From Microvirga antarctica (GTDB lineage Bacteria > Pseudomonadota > Alphaproteobacteria > Rhizobiales > Beijerinckiaceae), in contig NZ_JAGEMM010000001.1 of NCBI RefSeq assembly GCF_017921815.1, positions 434,001 to 498,000 on the forward strand: a DNA stretch of 64,000 nt, given 5' to 3'. The translations under genes were made by a program, and so were the position numbers. The notes under the pieces are model-generated. The model was not told the origin of the DNA, did not search any database, and was given only the letters and a program-made list of their open reading frames with translations. Positions 27,994 through 37,109 of the stretch are shown here, in pieces (positions within the stretch are counted from its first letter, which is position 1; each line of letters starts with the position of its first letter).

Positions 27994-29547
27994 ATGAAGA
28001 CCGCAATGTTCTCGCTCGCGATCGGGTTGGCGGCCTGCGCCGCCCCCGCGCTGGCGGCAGATCCCAACACCGTCATGATTTCCCAGGGCGTCGATGCCAG
28101 TACGCTCGACCCCGCTCAGGTGAGCTCACGCAACGAATCCAACATGTTGGATAACCTTTTCGGCACGCTCTACAAAATCGGCGGCGACGGAAAAATCACC
28201 CCATACCTCGCCAAATCTTACAAAGTCTCCGACGACGGCACCAAGTGGACATTCACCCTCAATGACGGCCTGACCTGCCAGGACGGCGAGAAACTGACCG
28301 CCGAAGACGCCGCCTATTCATTCAACCGGGCTGCCGATCCTGCGGCCAAGTTCACCGGCAACACACCCGGCTTCGTCTATAGCTCCATCCAGTTCAAGAA
28401 AGCGACGGCGCTTAACGAAACGGACGTGGAGATCGAGATCGGACAATATAACCCGATTGCCCTCGGGATGATTTCGGAAGTCTATGTGCATTGCAAAGAC
28501 TCCTATTCCAAGATGAATGCCAACGACGCCGCGCGTAAGCCGGTTGGTTCCGGACCCTACAAATTCGTCGAGTGGACCAAGGACGATCGCGTCGTCTTCG
28601 CCAAGAACGAGAACTTCAAACTCGCACCGGCCAAGTTCGACAAGGTCGTCTGGCGGACCATCCCCGAAGGCTCAACGCGCGTTGCCGAAATGCTCGCCGG
28701 AAACCTCGATATCATCACCAACGTTTCGCCCGATCAGAAGAAGACGATTGATGCGACCGGGGCCGCGACAGTGGTGCCGATCCAGGGCACGCGCCGCATT
28801 TATGTCGGCTTCAACCAGAAGGCAAAGTTTCAGGATACGAAGGGCGGCCAGGCGATCAGCAAGCCGGAGGTGCGGCGTGCGCTGCAATATGCGGTCGACG
28901 TCCCAACCATCTGCTCCACCCTTCTGGGAGTCGAGTGCACGCGCGCGACGAGCCCGGTCAACGCGCCCAACAACAACACCGCCCTCCAACCTTTCCCCTT
29001 CGACCCGGCCAGGGCGGAGAAACTTCTCGACGAGGCAGGCTATCCAAAGGATGCGAGCGGAACGCGTTTCGAACTGACGCTGCAATCGCCCAATGGCCGC
29101 TATTATGGCGACGCGAACGTCGCCATGTCGATTGGTCAGTTCTTCAGCGATATCGGCGTCAAAACTAAGGTGACTCCGATGGAATGGGCGTCCGTGTATC
29201 AACCGCTCATTCGCGCCCACGATGCCGGGCCGCTGTTCTTCCTCGGCACCGGGGGCGACACCTGGAGCGCAGCCTACGACCTCGCTGATTTCTCTGCGCC
29301 GACGGCCGGCACAAATTACACGGACTGGAATGACCCGGTCTTCTTCGGCATGTGGAAAGAGCTCTACGCCACACGCGATCCAGTCGAACAGAAGAAGATC
29401 ACGGACAAAATGAGTGCCCGCTTCTCCGAGCAATCACCATGGCTGATGCTTTACTTCCAGCCGAATTTCTATGGCGTCGCCAAGCGCATCGGGTGGCAGC
29501 CGCGGCGCGACGAGCGGATCGACCTTGCCGATGTCACCCTTAAGTAA
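27994..29547 (+). CDS. ABC transporter substrate-binding protein, family 5 (SBP_bac_5)
   Basis: Periplasmic receptor of 517 residues with signal peptide MKTAMFSLAIGLAACAAPALAAD. Family landmarks are LTAEDAAYSFNRAADP, GSGPYKFVEW and RRALQYAVDVPTIC. It is clearly paralogous to the 21054 protein (same four Cys motifs TCQDG, HCKDS, TIC, ECTRAT) and more distantly to the 44425 one. It heads the plus-strand operon with permeases 29640 and 30627, a Gfo/Idh oxidoreductase and an M20 peptidase. A strong stem-loop follows its stop. Confidence 0.93.
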   Translation: MKTAMFSLAIGLAACAAPALAADPNTVMISQGVDASTLDPAQVSSRNESNMLDNLFGTLYKIGGDGKITPYLAKSYKVSDDGTKWTFTLNDGLTCQDGEKLTAEDAAYSFNRAADPAAKFTGNTPGFVYSSIQFKKATALNETDVEIEIGQYNPIALGMISEVYVHCKDSYSKMNANDAARKPVGSGPYKFVEWTKDDRVVFAKNENFKLAPAKFDKVVWRTIPEGSTRVAEMLAGNLDIITNVSPDQKKTIDATGAATVVPIQGTRRIYVGFNQKAKFQDTKGGQAISKPEVRRALQYAVDVPTICSTLLGVECTRATSPVNAPNNNTALQPFPFDPARAEKLLDEAGYPKDASGTRFELTLQSPNGRYYGDANVAMSIGQFFSDIGVKTKVTPMEWASVYQPLIRAHDAGPLFFLGTGGDTWSAAYDLADFSAPTAGTNYTDWNDPVFFGMWKELYATRDPVEQKKITDKMSARFSEQSPWLMLYFQPNFYGVAKRIGWQPRRDERIDLADVTLK

Positions 29548-29562
29548 CAGCCGCTAGAGGGA

Positions 29563-29598
29563 CCGACCCCGCCTGAAATCATGACCAGGCGGGGTCGG
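29563..29598 (+). promoter_or_regulatory. Stem-loop between binding-protein and permease genes
   Basis: CCGACCCCGCCTG (29563-29575) and CAGGCGGGGTCGG (29586-29598) form a perfect 13-bp GC-rich stem with a 10-nt loop, with no T-run after it. Such hairpins after receptor genes usually stabilise the receptor mRNA or partially terminate transcription, so that receptor exceeds permease. Two similar hairpins occupy the same gene junction at 55913 and 62186. Confidence 0.7.
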
Positions 29599-29639
29599 CC
29601 CTTCGACTTCGAATCCTGTTGCGGACCAGAGATCCTTTT

Positions 29640-30617
29640 GTGCTCACATTCATTGCCCGACGCCTCGCGCAAAGCATCATCGTCATCCTCGGAGTGACGC
29701 TGATCAGCTTTGTCGCCTTGCACATGGGTGGCGATCCCACCTACCTTTATGTGAGCGAGCGCGCGAGCCAGGAAGAGATCCAGGAAACACGTGTCAAGCT
29801 CGGCTTCGACAAGCCAGTCTACGTGCAATATGCCAGCTATATCGAGCGCCTCGCGCACGGCGATTTCGGAACCTCGCTTACCTACCGCGTGCCATCGATC
29901 GAAGTAGTCCTGGAGCGCTTTCCAGCCACCATCGAGCTGACGATCTTTGCGATGATCATCGCGATCTTTGGGGCCATACCCATCGGTGTCATTTCGGCGT
30001 TGTACCGAGGAACGGCAATCGACGGTACGGCCATGTTCATGGCGATGGTGGGTCAATCTGTGCCGAGCTTCTGGCTCGGCATCATGCTCATTCTTTATGT
30101 GGGATTGGGACTTGGCTGGCTGCCGATCTCCGGCCACACGCCCCTGCTCGATCCGCTGCTGCGCGGGGATTTTTCAACAGCCATCCGCAATTTTCCAAGT
30201 GCTGTGACGTATCTCGTCATGCCAGGCTTTACGATCGCGTTCTTCTCACTGGCCCGGAATGCAAGGCTGGTTCGATCATCGATGCTGGAGGTTCTCAACC
30301 AGGATTTCGTCCGGACCGCGCGCGCCAAGGGGCTGAACGAGTATCACGTTGTGGTCAGCCATGCGTTGCGCAATGCGTGGCTACCCGTGGTCACGATGTT
30401 CGGGCTGGAGTTCGGATTTCTGCTCTCGGGCGTTGTAGTGGTCGAAACGATTTTCGCGTGGCCCGGCGTCGGGCGCCTCGTCTTCAATGCCATCAACCAG
30501 CGGGACATCCCCTTGGTGCAGGCAGCCGTGATCGTCTTCTCCCTTCTCTTCGTGTTCCTCAACCTTGCGACCGACATCCTGTATGCGCGCCTCGACCCGC
30601 GCATCCGCCTGAAGTGA
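29640..30617 (+). CDS. Dipeptide-type ABC transporter permease (DppB/OppB type)
   Basis: Inner-membrane permease, 325 residues from a GTG at 29640 that gives the usual LTFIARRLAQSIIVILGVTLIS start; a TTG 21 nt earlier is the alternative. Six membrane segments are visible and the EAA loop is present as FVRTARAKGLNEYHVVVSHALRNA. It ends 9 bp before the partner permease. ATP is probably supplied by the OppD/OppF pair at 22772-24807 across the divergent promoter. Confidence 0.93.
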   Translation: MLTFIARRLAQSIIVILGVTLISFVALHMGGDPTYLYVSERASQEEIQETRVKLGFDKPVYVQYASYIERLAHGDFGTSLTYRVPSIEVVLERFPATIELTIFAMIIAIFGAIPIGVISALYRGTAIDGTAMFMAMVGQSVPSFWLGIMLILYVGLGLGWLPISGHTPLLDPLLRGDFSTAIRNFPSAVTYLVMPGFTIAFFSLARNARLVRSSMLEVLNQDFVRTARAKGLNEYHVVVSHALRNAWLPVVTMFGLEFGFLLSGVVVVETIFAWPGVGRLVFNAINQRDIPLVQAAVIVFSLLFVFLNLATDILYARLDPRIRLK

Positions 30618-30626
30618 GGTGACGCT

Positions 30627-31592
30627 ATGACCCACGCCAATCCAGACGCGCCGCCGGTCGTCATTGCAGGGCTTCCGGGTCCCGAGAGCAATGAGATTGT
30701 CGACATGTCGCCGCGGAGGCGACGGGATGGCTTCCGCCGCGCGCGCAAAAGCATGCTGCGGGCGCGCTGGCCGATCCTTGGCTTGATCGTCCTCTTCTTT
30801 GTCAGCTTCGCGGCGATTCTCGGGCCGACAGTCTCTCCGCTCGATCCCAACCGTCAGAACATCATTCAACGGTTGCAAGAGCCCATGAAGGTCGACCGCC
30901 AAGGGCGCACTCCATACCTGTTGGGGACGGATGCGCTCGGCCGCGATGTCTTCTCCCGCCTGATCTACGGGGCTCGTGTGTCGCTTCTGGTCGGCCTCAT
31001 CGCTGTCTGCATCGGCGGCACAATTGGAACAAGTCTCGGGCTTGTCGCAGGATACTTCGGCGGCCGCATCGACGACGTCATCATGCGACTTGCCGACATC
31101 CAGCTTGCCTTTCCCTTCATTCTCCTCGCGATCATGTTCCTGGTCGTTCTTGGCCCGGGCCTGTTCAATCTCGTGCTTGTGCTGGGCATCGGACAATGGG
31201 TGACCTATGCCCGGATCGCCCGTGCCCAGACCATCGCACAGCGAGAGAAGGAATACGTCGAGGCTGCGCATGCGCTCGGCGCGCGCACGACCTCGATCAT
31301 CTTCCAGACGATCCTTCCGAACATTCTGGCACCTCTCACGGTCATCGCCTCGTTCAACATCGCCAGCGTGATTCTCTCCGAAGCATCCTTGTCGTTCCTC
31401 GGCTTGGGCGTGCCGCCCACGACTCCCACCTGGGGTGGCATGCTGAACGAGAGCCGGGATCAGTTGATCGCGGGACGTTGGTGGCTTGCGGTTTTCCCGG
31501 GAATTGCCATCGCGCTGACTGTGCTTTCCTTCAACATCCTCGGCGACTGGCTTCGGGACTTTCTCGATCCACGCCTGAAATCCATCGGTTAA
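30627..31592 (+). CDS. Dipeptide-type ABC transporter permease (DppC/OppC type)
   Basis: 321 residues. An N-terminal cytoplasmic extension (about 50 residues, basic) leads to the first helix, then LGTDALGRDVFSRLIYGAR and the EAA loop KEYVEAAHALGARTTSIIFQTILPN, followed by LSEASLSFLGLGVPPTTPTWG, a DppC hallmark. Partner of the permease 9 bp upstream. Confidence 0.93.
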   Translation: MTHANPDAPPVVIAGLPGPESNEIVDMSPRRRRDGFRRARKSMLRARWPILGLIVLFFVSFAAILGPTVSPLDPNRQNIIQRLQEPMKVDRQGRTPYLLGTDALGRDVFSRLIYGARVSLLVGLIAVCIGGTIGTSLGLVAGYFGGRIDDVIMRLADIQLAFPFILLAIMFLVVLGPGLFNLVLVLGIGQWVTYARIARAQTIAQREKEYVEAAHALGARTTSIIFQTILPNILAPLTVIASFNIASVILSEASLSFLGLGVPPTTPTWGGMLNESRDQLIAGRWWLAVFPGIAIALTVLSFNILGDWLRDFLDPRLKSIG

Positions 31593-31609
31593 GACAAAGG
31601 ACTGACACT

Positions 31610-32677
31610 ATGAGAGTTGGGATCATCGGAGCGAGCTTCGCCAAGGCGGCCTACCTGCCTGCGCTCGCCCATACGCCGGGTGCGGAAGTCGTCGCCATCG
31701 CCAGTGCCCGCAAGGCCAGCGCCCAAGCCACGGCAGACTCCTTCGGCGTGCCGCATGCTTACGACGATTGGGAGGCAATGTTGCGCGAACACCGCCTCGA
31801 TCTTGTCTGTATCGCGACACCGACTGTCACCCATGCGCCCATGGCCCTGGCCGCTCTTGAGAGCGGCGCGCATGTCCTGTGCGAGAAACCGACCGCCATG
31901 AATGCGGGCGAGGCCAAGACCATGCTTGATCGGGCGGTCGCGCTGGGCCGGGTCCACATGATCGACCATGAGCTCCGGTTCAACCCGAACCGCAAAAAGG
32001 CCAAGGCACTCATCGAAAGCGGCTTTATCGGGCATGTTCGGCACGCCCATATTTCCAACATCGGGCCGTCGTGGTCGACACCTGATTCGCGCGCCAAGGG
32101 AGATTGGTGGTCGATGGAGGACCAGGGCGGCGGGCGTCTGGGTGCCAACGGCTCGCATCAGGTCGATCTGCTGCGTTGGTGGCTCGGCGAGGTAGGCTCT
32201 GTGGTCGGCCAACCGCTGACAATGGTACCTCAGCGGATTGACGAGGCGACAGGCGAGCCGTGGATCGCGACGGCCGACGACACCACCCACTTCACGTTGG
32301 AAATGCGCTCGGGTGCCCTGGTGACGGTGTTCATGAGCGGCGTGGCCCGACATTCCATGGACAACGTCACGCAAGTCTACGGAAGCGAGGGCACGATCCT
32401 GCTCAATAACACGGATGAGCGCCTGATGGTGGCGAAGGCCGGCGAGGCCTTCCAGGACATGAGCGAGAGCGATCCGAACGCGGCCCTGCCCGGAGTCAAC
32501 AAGGGCATCTGGAACGTCTCGGTGGTGAGTGTGATGCGCGAGATTTCTGCTGCCATCGCCGAACAACGCCAACCGAAGGAAGGAGCCACCTTCTATGACG
32601 GCTGGCGAAATCAGATCGTTCTCGATGCGGTGAGGACTTCCGCGGCTGAGCGTCGCTGGATCGACATCCCCCAGTGA
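31610..32677 (+). CDS. Gfo/Idh/MocA family oxidoreductase
   Basis: 355 residues from ATG 31610, 17 bp after the permease stop. The N-terminal Rossmann motif is GIIGASFAKAAYLPAL, followed by the nicotinamide-site block VLCEKPTA, where the Lys of EKP is the conserved catalytic residue. The C-terminal domain contains GGGRLGANGSHQVDLLRWWLGE with the usual His. Likely oxidises a polyol, hydroxy acid or amino compound with NAD(P). It is more distant from the other two Gfo/Idh proteins (41587, 49103) than those are from each other. Substrate unknown. Confidence 0.9.
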   Translation: MRVGIIGASFAKAAYLPALAHTPGAEVVAIASARKASAQATADSFGVPHAYDDWEAMLREHRLDLVCIATPTVTHAPMALAALESGAHVLCEKPTAMNAGEAKTMLDRAVALGRVHMIDHELRFNPNRKKAKALIESGFIGHVRHAHISNIGPSWSTPDSRAKGDWWSMEDQGGGRLGANGSHQVDLLRWWLGEVGSVVGQPLTMVPQRIDEATGEPWIATADDTTHFTLEMRSGALVTVFMSGVARHSMDNVTQVYGSEGTILLNNTDERLMVAKAGEAFQDMSESDPNAALPGVNKGIWNVSVVSVMREISAAIAEQRQPKEGATFYDGWRNQIVLDAVRTSAAERRWIDIPQ

Positions 32678-32719
32678 CACCAGTACCCGCCGGCGCTTCT
32701 TAACTTTGGGACGATTGAT

Positions 32720-34087
32720 ATGCAGGACTCGCTACAGGACATCTACGACTACATCGACGCGACGGCTGACGAAGCCATCGCCGATCTTCAAGAACTCGTT
32801 CGACAACCCAGTATCTCGGCCCAGAACGTCGGATTGCGGGAATGTGCCGATCTCGTTCTCGCCCAGATGGCGCGGGACGGGCTTGACGCGCATCTTCACG
32901 AGCTGGACGGGGGGCCTCCCGTCATCGTGGGCCACATGACGACGGACGAATCCGCCAAGACCATGCTGTGCTATTCCCATTACGACGTGCAGCCACCCGA
33001 GCCGCTCGAGGCGTGGTCTCACGGTGGCCCATGGTCAGGCGCCATTGTCGACGGCGTTCTCTATGGTCGTGGCGCTACCGACAACAAGAGCGGGGTGCTG
33101 GCCTTCAACAAGGCCGCGAAGGCGTTCCTGAGGGTGCGCGGCAAGCTGCCCGTGAACCTGAAATTCATCATCGAAGGCGAGGAGGAAATCGGCAGCCTCC
33201 ATCTCGGCCCTTGGGTGGAGCAGAACAAGGCTTTGCTCGAGGCCGACGGGATGCACTGCCTCGACGGTTCGGTCGACACGGCCACCGAGTTGCCCGATGT
33301 GGATCTTGGGTTGAAATCCGTCCTGTTCGTCGAACTCATCGCACGGGGTGCGAAGTCCGACGTGCACTCGCTCAATTTTCCCCTCCTCCCTAGTCCGGCC
33401 TGGGACCTCGTCCGGGCGCTCAGCACCATCATGGATGAGAACCGGCGGATCCTCATCGACGATTGGTATGAGGGCTTGTATGAGCTCGAACCCGAGGACG
33501 AGGCTCAGCTGCACGCGAAGGCCGCGCGCGTCGACCTAGAGAAACTCAAAGCCGAATGGGGAATTGACCGATTTGCCCTCGGGCGGGACGGGGTCGATGC
33601 GATCCGGGCACGCGCGTATGAGCCGACCGCCAATATACAAGGCCTTGTCGCCGGCTATACCGGACCGGGAATGAAGACGATCGTCCCCAACGAGGCCCGG
33701 GCCAAGATTGACTTCCGGCTGATTCCCAATATCAGCCCTGCCAAGGCGGTCGAGCGCCTCAAGCGGCACCTTCGGAAGCACGGCTTCGGCCATCTCGAGG
33801 TGATCGCCCGCGAGAGCGCGGAACCGCCCTATAAAATCTCGGCAAAGGAGAGCATGGCCGAAGCTGTGATTGCCGCAGCGACCCGGGTCTATGGCGAATT
33901 ACCGATCGTCAACGGGGTCTCGGCGGAAGGCACGATCCTGCGCCACGTCTGGATCCCCTGCGTGCTCACAGGTTTCGCCAATCCCGGCGCCAACCTTCAC
34001 GCTCCGGATGAGAACATTCGCGTCGAGAATTACATCAAGGGAATCAAATATGCGGCGGCCATCATGGAAGAGTTTGGCCGACGATAA
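32720..34087 (+). CDS. M20 family metallopeptidase (dipeptidase/carboxypeptidase type)
   Basis: 455 residues, cytosolic (no signal peptide). Di-zinc ligands are visible: His87 in SHYDVQPPEP, Asp121 in GRGATDNKSG, the catalytic/ligand Glu pair in EGEEEIGS (about 154-156), and the C-terminal His in LHAPDEN. Length and motifs put it with CNDP-like dipeptidases (PM20D/Cpg2 group), not with the shorter carbamoylases. It is the last gene of the SBP-DppBC-Gfo/Idh operon. A close paralogue lies at 35725. It may hydrolyse an imported dipeptide or N-acyl amino acid. Confidence 0.92.
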   Translation: MQDSLQDIYDYIDATADEAIADLQELVRQPSISAQNVGLRECADLVLAQMARDGLDAHLHELDGGPPVIVGHMTTDESAKTMLCYSHYDVQPPEPLEAWSHGGPWSGAIVDGVLYGRGATDNKSGVLAFNKAAKAFLRVRGKLPVNLKFIIEGEEEIGSLHLGPWVEQNKALLEADGMHCLDGSVDTATELPDVDLGLKSVLFVELIARGAKSDVHSLNFPLLPSPAWDLVRALSTIMDENRRILIDDWYEGLYELEPEDEAQLHAKAARVDLEKLKAEWGIDRFALGRDGVDAIRARAYEPTANIQGLVAGYTGPGMKTIVPNEARAKIDFRLIPNISPAKAVERLKRHLRKHGFGHLEVIARESAEPPYKISAKESMAEAVIAAATRVYGELPIVNGVSAEGTILRHVWIPCVLTGFANPGANLHAPDENIRVENYIKGIKYAAAIMEEFGRR

Positions 34088-34139
34088 CAACGGGACGGCT
34101 TCTCAGGCCCACCAACAAGGTGTATGAGCAGCCGACTTT

Positions 34140-34150
34140 TTGTAATACGA
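34140..34150 (+). promoter_or_regulatory. Candidate FadR-type GntR operator
   Basis: TTGTAATACGA matches TNGTNNNACNA, the core recognised by FadR-subfamily GntR regulators, at every fixed position. It lies 118 bp ahead of the chosen gntR start, in the gap after the M20 gene, so autoregulation is likely. Confidence 0.5.
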
Positions 34151-34267
34151 TAATATCCTGTTGCATCCGCAGTCGGACCACGTCGCATGCGCGGCAACAT
34201 GTCCCGAGGAAGCCGGCGCCGTCGCGAGATGGCTTATTGGCCCTCGGGAGGAATGAGGAGACCTATT

Positions 34268-34975
34268 TTGGCAGTCAAGAGCCCGGCACCGACCGCAACC
34301 GAGGCGTTTCCCCAACCGAAGCGCCTGCTGCTGACCGATTCCATCGCCGACTCCATCGCCGAGGCCATCTCCACCCGTCATCTCATGCCCGGCGATCGGG
34401 TTGTGGAAACGACACTGGCGGAGCGGCTTGGTGTCAGTCGCGTGCCAATTCGCGAGGCGCTTCGGGTCCTTCACGCGCAGGGCATTCTCACGGGAGGCAG
34501 CCACAAGGGCTACCGGGTTGCCGATTTCGGGCCGGAGACCACGCAGCAGGTTCTTGAAGTCAGGCTTTCACTGGAGACCTTCCTGCTAAGAGACGCGATT
34601 GCGAACTGGAAGTCCGGCGCCGAGGATATCAGCGCGCTGCAGGCGCCCCTCGAGATGATGAAGCGGGCCGCTAAAGTCGGCGACGTTCGCGCATCCTTGC
34701 TGGCCGATCTGGAGTTTCACCGCGCCATCTGTCAGGCATCCCACAATGCGCTCACCTCCGCCCTTTGGGAGGCAATCGCGAGGCACGTGCTGATCATCTT
34801 CAACTTCGAACGTTACCGCGACAAAAACCTCAGCGCGGTGGCACGCCAGCACAAAGACTTTCTGACCTTCATCGAGGGTCAGATCAACAAGCCCGCCTCC
34901 ATGGAATCACTCCACGATGCCTTGGAGGATCACATGCTCCTGATTGAGAGAAGCAGGCGTCGTCACGTCGGCTGA
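34268..34975 (+). CDS. GntR family transcriptional regulator, FCD domain
   Basis: Regulator of about 235 residues. I prefer the TTG at 34268, as AGGAG lies 7 nt upstream; an ATG at 34253 and starts further out (34187) remain possible. The DNA-binding part has MPGDRVVETTLAERLGVS and VPIREALRVL, typical of the FadR subgroup, and the rest is an FCD domain (FHRAICQAS, HKDFL, the metal/ligand His positions). It sits between the two plus-strand operons of the island. Perfect TNGTNNNACNA sites flank it at 34140 and 35074, making it the likely local regulator of the island. Confidence 0.9.
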   Translation: MAVKSPAPTATEAFPQPKRLLLTDSIADSIAEAISTRHLMPGDRVVETTLAERLGVSRVPIREALRVLHAQGILTGGSHKGYRVADFGPETTQQVLEVRLSLETFLLRDAIANWKSGAEDISALQAPLEMMKRAAKVGDVRASLLADLEFHRAICQASHNALTSALWEAIARHVLIIFNFERYRDKNLSAVARQHKDFLTFIEGQINKPASMESLHDALEDHMLLIERSRRRHVG

Positions 34976-35071
34976 CAGGCGTGGAGAGGTCCACTCAAGC
35001 GATGCCGCAGGCGGCCGGTATAACCCCTTGGAATGCAGATTTTCGTCAATTCATTCTGAGGCGGATTTTAT

Positions 35072-35086
35072 GATTGTTATACAATC
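35072..35086. promoter_or_regulatory. Candidate FadR-type GntR operator upstream of the eight-gene operon
   Basis: GATTGT-TAT-ACAATC is a perfect palindrome around a 3-nt centre and contains TTGTTATACAA (35074-35084), an exact TNGTNNNACNA match. It lies about 76 bp ahead of the first gene of the operon at 35162, in an AT-rich promoter-like stretch. This is the best operator candidate in the window. Confidence 0.6.
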
Positions 35087-35161
35087 TTAGCTGGTTTATA
35101 GAAGACAGATCGTGAGCCTCGCCAACGCGCGTCGGGCTCCCATCCAATCTTCTGGACAGCG

Positions 35162-35704
35162 ATGCTGGAATCCACAACAGACGACACGGCGACAGCGGGT
35201 GCAGCGGCAGATGGTCCGACGCGTGCGGGTTCAGCCTACGTGCTTCATCGATCCGACGATTGGGACGCGTTCAACCCCTTTGGACTGATCATCCGGCATC
35301 GTGACAGCGCGCGTACGCGCTCCGATTATTCCGGTGTCTTCGAGAGCCTGGACATCCACAACGCTCCCCGCCTCCACGTCAACCATGTCGACGCAACAAG
35401 ACTTCCCGTGACAGTGTCGCAGCTGGAACGCCACCCCTCGAGCTGGCAGACCTTTCTGCCGCTCGACGTGTCGCGCTATGTCGTGTGCGTGGCAGGCGCG
35501 CGTCCGGATGGATCGCCCGATACCGCTAACCTGCATGTTTGGATACTCGATGGCACGGTGGGTGTCTCTTTCGCGCCCGGCATCTGGCACGCGGGTGCCG
35601 CCGTTCTCGACACGCCCGGACATTTCGCTGTCATCTGGCCTCGTGCCGACCGGGATAGCGACACTGAATTTCTGCAGCTCCCCGAACCCTTTGTCATTCA
35701 TTGA
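35162..35704 (+). CDS. Ureidoglycolate lyase family (AllA-like) protein
   Basis: 180 residues of cupin-like fold. The segments ERHPSSWQTFLPL, LHVWILDGTVGVSFAPGIWHAG and FAVIWPRADRD are characteristic of AllA ureidoglycolate lyase, which splits ureidoglycolate to glyoxylate and urea. The GIWHA His and the flanking residues are retained. The N-terminal 25 residues are low-complexity and Ala/Thr rich. It is the first gene of an eight-gene operon running to 44357. Because no urease or complete purine pathway is near, the true substrate may be a related ureido acid (inference). Confidence 0.82.
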   Translation: MLESTTDDTATAGAAADGPTRAGSAYVLHRSDDWDAFNPFGLIIRHRDSARTRSDYSGVFESLDIHNAPRLHVNHVDATRLPVTVSQLERHPSSWQTFLPLDVSRYVVCVAGARPDGSPDTANLHVWILDGTVGVSFAPGIWHAGAAVLDTPGHFAVIWPRADRDSDTEFLQLPEPFVIH

Positions 35705-35724
35705 GACCCAGCCGAGGCGTAGGA

Positions 35725-37098
35725 ATGCCTGACATCGACGACGTCCTGTCTCACATCGAGACTCATCTGCCTGGCTCGGTCGCGGCGTTACAGACACTGC
35801 TTCGCCACCGATCCATCTCGGCCCAGAACATCGGACTCCCCGATTGCGCAGAACTCGTCAAGAGCCAGATGCTGGACGCCGGGATCTCCGACACGACCAT
35901 CCTCCCAACGGATGGCGGACCGCCCGTCGTCGTCGGACACCTGTTTAACCCTGACGCCGATCGCACGCTTCTGTGCTACGGCCACTACGACGTTCAACCG
36001 CCGGAGCCCCTGGACTTATGGCACTCCGATCCGTTCGGCGCCGAGATCCGAGACGGCGTTATCTATGCCCGTGGCGCCACCGACAACAAGAGCGGTGTTC
36101 TGGCCTTCGTCAAAGCTGCAGAAGCCTATCTCAAGGTCGCCGAAAGGCCGCCCGTCAACCTCGTCTTCCTGTTCGAGGGCGAAGAGGAAATCGGGTCGCC
36201 GCATCTTGAAGATTTTGTCGAGCGGCACAAGAACGTCCTCCAGTGCGACGCCTCCATCGGCCTCGACGGCGGAGTCAACCGGACAAGCCTGAAACCGGAA
36301 ATACATCTGGGCATCAAGGCAATCCTCTATGTCGAGCTACGGATCAAGGGCCTGAAGTCCGACATATGGTCCGGACGTGCCCAGACGGTGAAGAGTCCCG
36401 TCTGGCGTCTGGTTCACGCCCTCGCCTCGATCTTCGATCCGGAGACCGGGCGCGTTCTGATCGACGATTGGTATGAGGATTGGATCCCGCCGGACGAGGA
36501 TGACGAGCGCTTTCTGAAGGAAGAGTTGGGGTTCTTCGACCGTCAAGAGTACATAAGGCAGCTTGGGGCGACCCATCTCAGCACGGACGATGATCTCGAT
36601 CTCCTGCGCCGCACGCATTTTGGCGCGAGTGCAAATATCTGCGGGATCTCTGCCGGCTACACGGGAGAAGGCAGCAAGACCATCGTGCCGTCCGAGGCCA
36701 TGGCGAAGCTCGATTTCAGATGCCCGCCCAAATTGGAGCCGGAGCGCCAGCTCGAGAAGCTGAAGGCGCATCTGTCGCGACTCGGCTATGACGATATTGA
36801 GGTGAGCGTCCATACTGCGCGGAAGAACCCGTACAAGACTGCGGCGCGCGAAGCGATCAGTCAGGCCACCATCATTGCGGCCGAAAAGGTCTTTGGCACA
36901 CAGCCCCTGGTTCAGGGCGTGTCGATCCAGGGCATCATCATGCTCTCGATCCCCCATCCGGCCGTGCTGTCCGGCTTCGGCGCACCGGACAACAATCTCC
37001 ACGCACCGAACGAGAACATGCCGATCATCCGCTATCTGCAGGGCATTTCCTTCGCCGCGCGCATTATGGACGAATACGCCAAGCAACCCGCGAAATAG
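35725..37098 (+). CDS. M20 family metallopeptidase (dipeptidase/carboxypeptidase type)
   Basis: 457 residues from ATG 35725 with GAGG 7 nt upstream; a TTG overlapping the previous stop would add eight residues. Zinc motifs match the 32720 paralogue: GHYDVQPPEP, RGATDNKSG, EGEEEIGS and LHAPNEN. The two proteins align over their whole length with the same opening (RxxSISAQNxGL). Having both in neighbouring operons suggests two related substrates, or a heteromer. Cytosolic. Confidence 0.92.
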   Translation: MPDIDDVLSHIETHLPGSVAALQTLLRHRSISAQNIGLPDCAELVKSQMLDAGISDTTILPTDGGPPVVVGHLFNPDADRTLLCYGHYDVQPPEPLDLWHSDPFGAEIRDGVIYARGATDNKSGVLAFVKAAEAYLKVAERPPVNLVFLFEGEEEIGSPHLEDFVERHKNVLQCDASIGLDGGVNRTSLKPEIHLGIKAILYVELRIKGLKSDIWSGRAQTVKSPVWRLVHALASIFDPETGRVLIDDWYEDWIPPDEDDERFLKEELGFFDRQEYIRQLGATHLSTDDDLDLLRRTHFGASANICGISAGYTGEGSKTIVPSEAMAKLDFRCPPKLEPERQLEKLKAHLSRLGYDDIEVSVHTARKNPYKTAAREAISQATIIAAEKVFGTQPLVQGVSIQGIIMLSIPHPAVLSGFGAPDNNLHAPNENMPIIRYLQGISFAARIMDEYAKQPAK

Positions 37099-37109
37099 CA
37101 GGGACTGTC

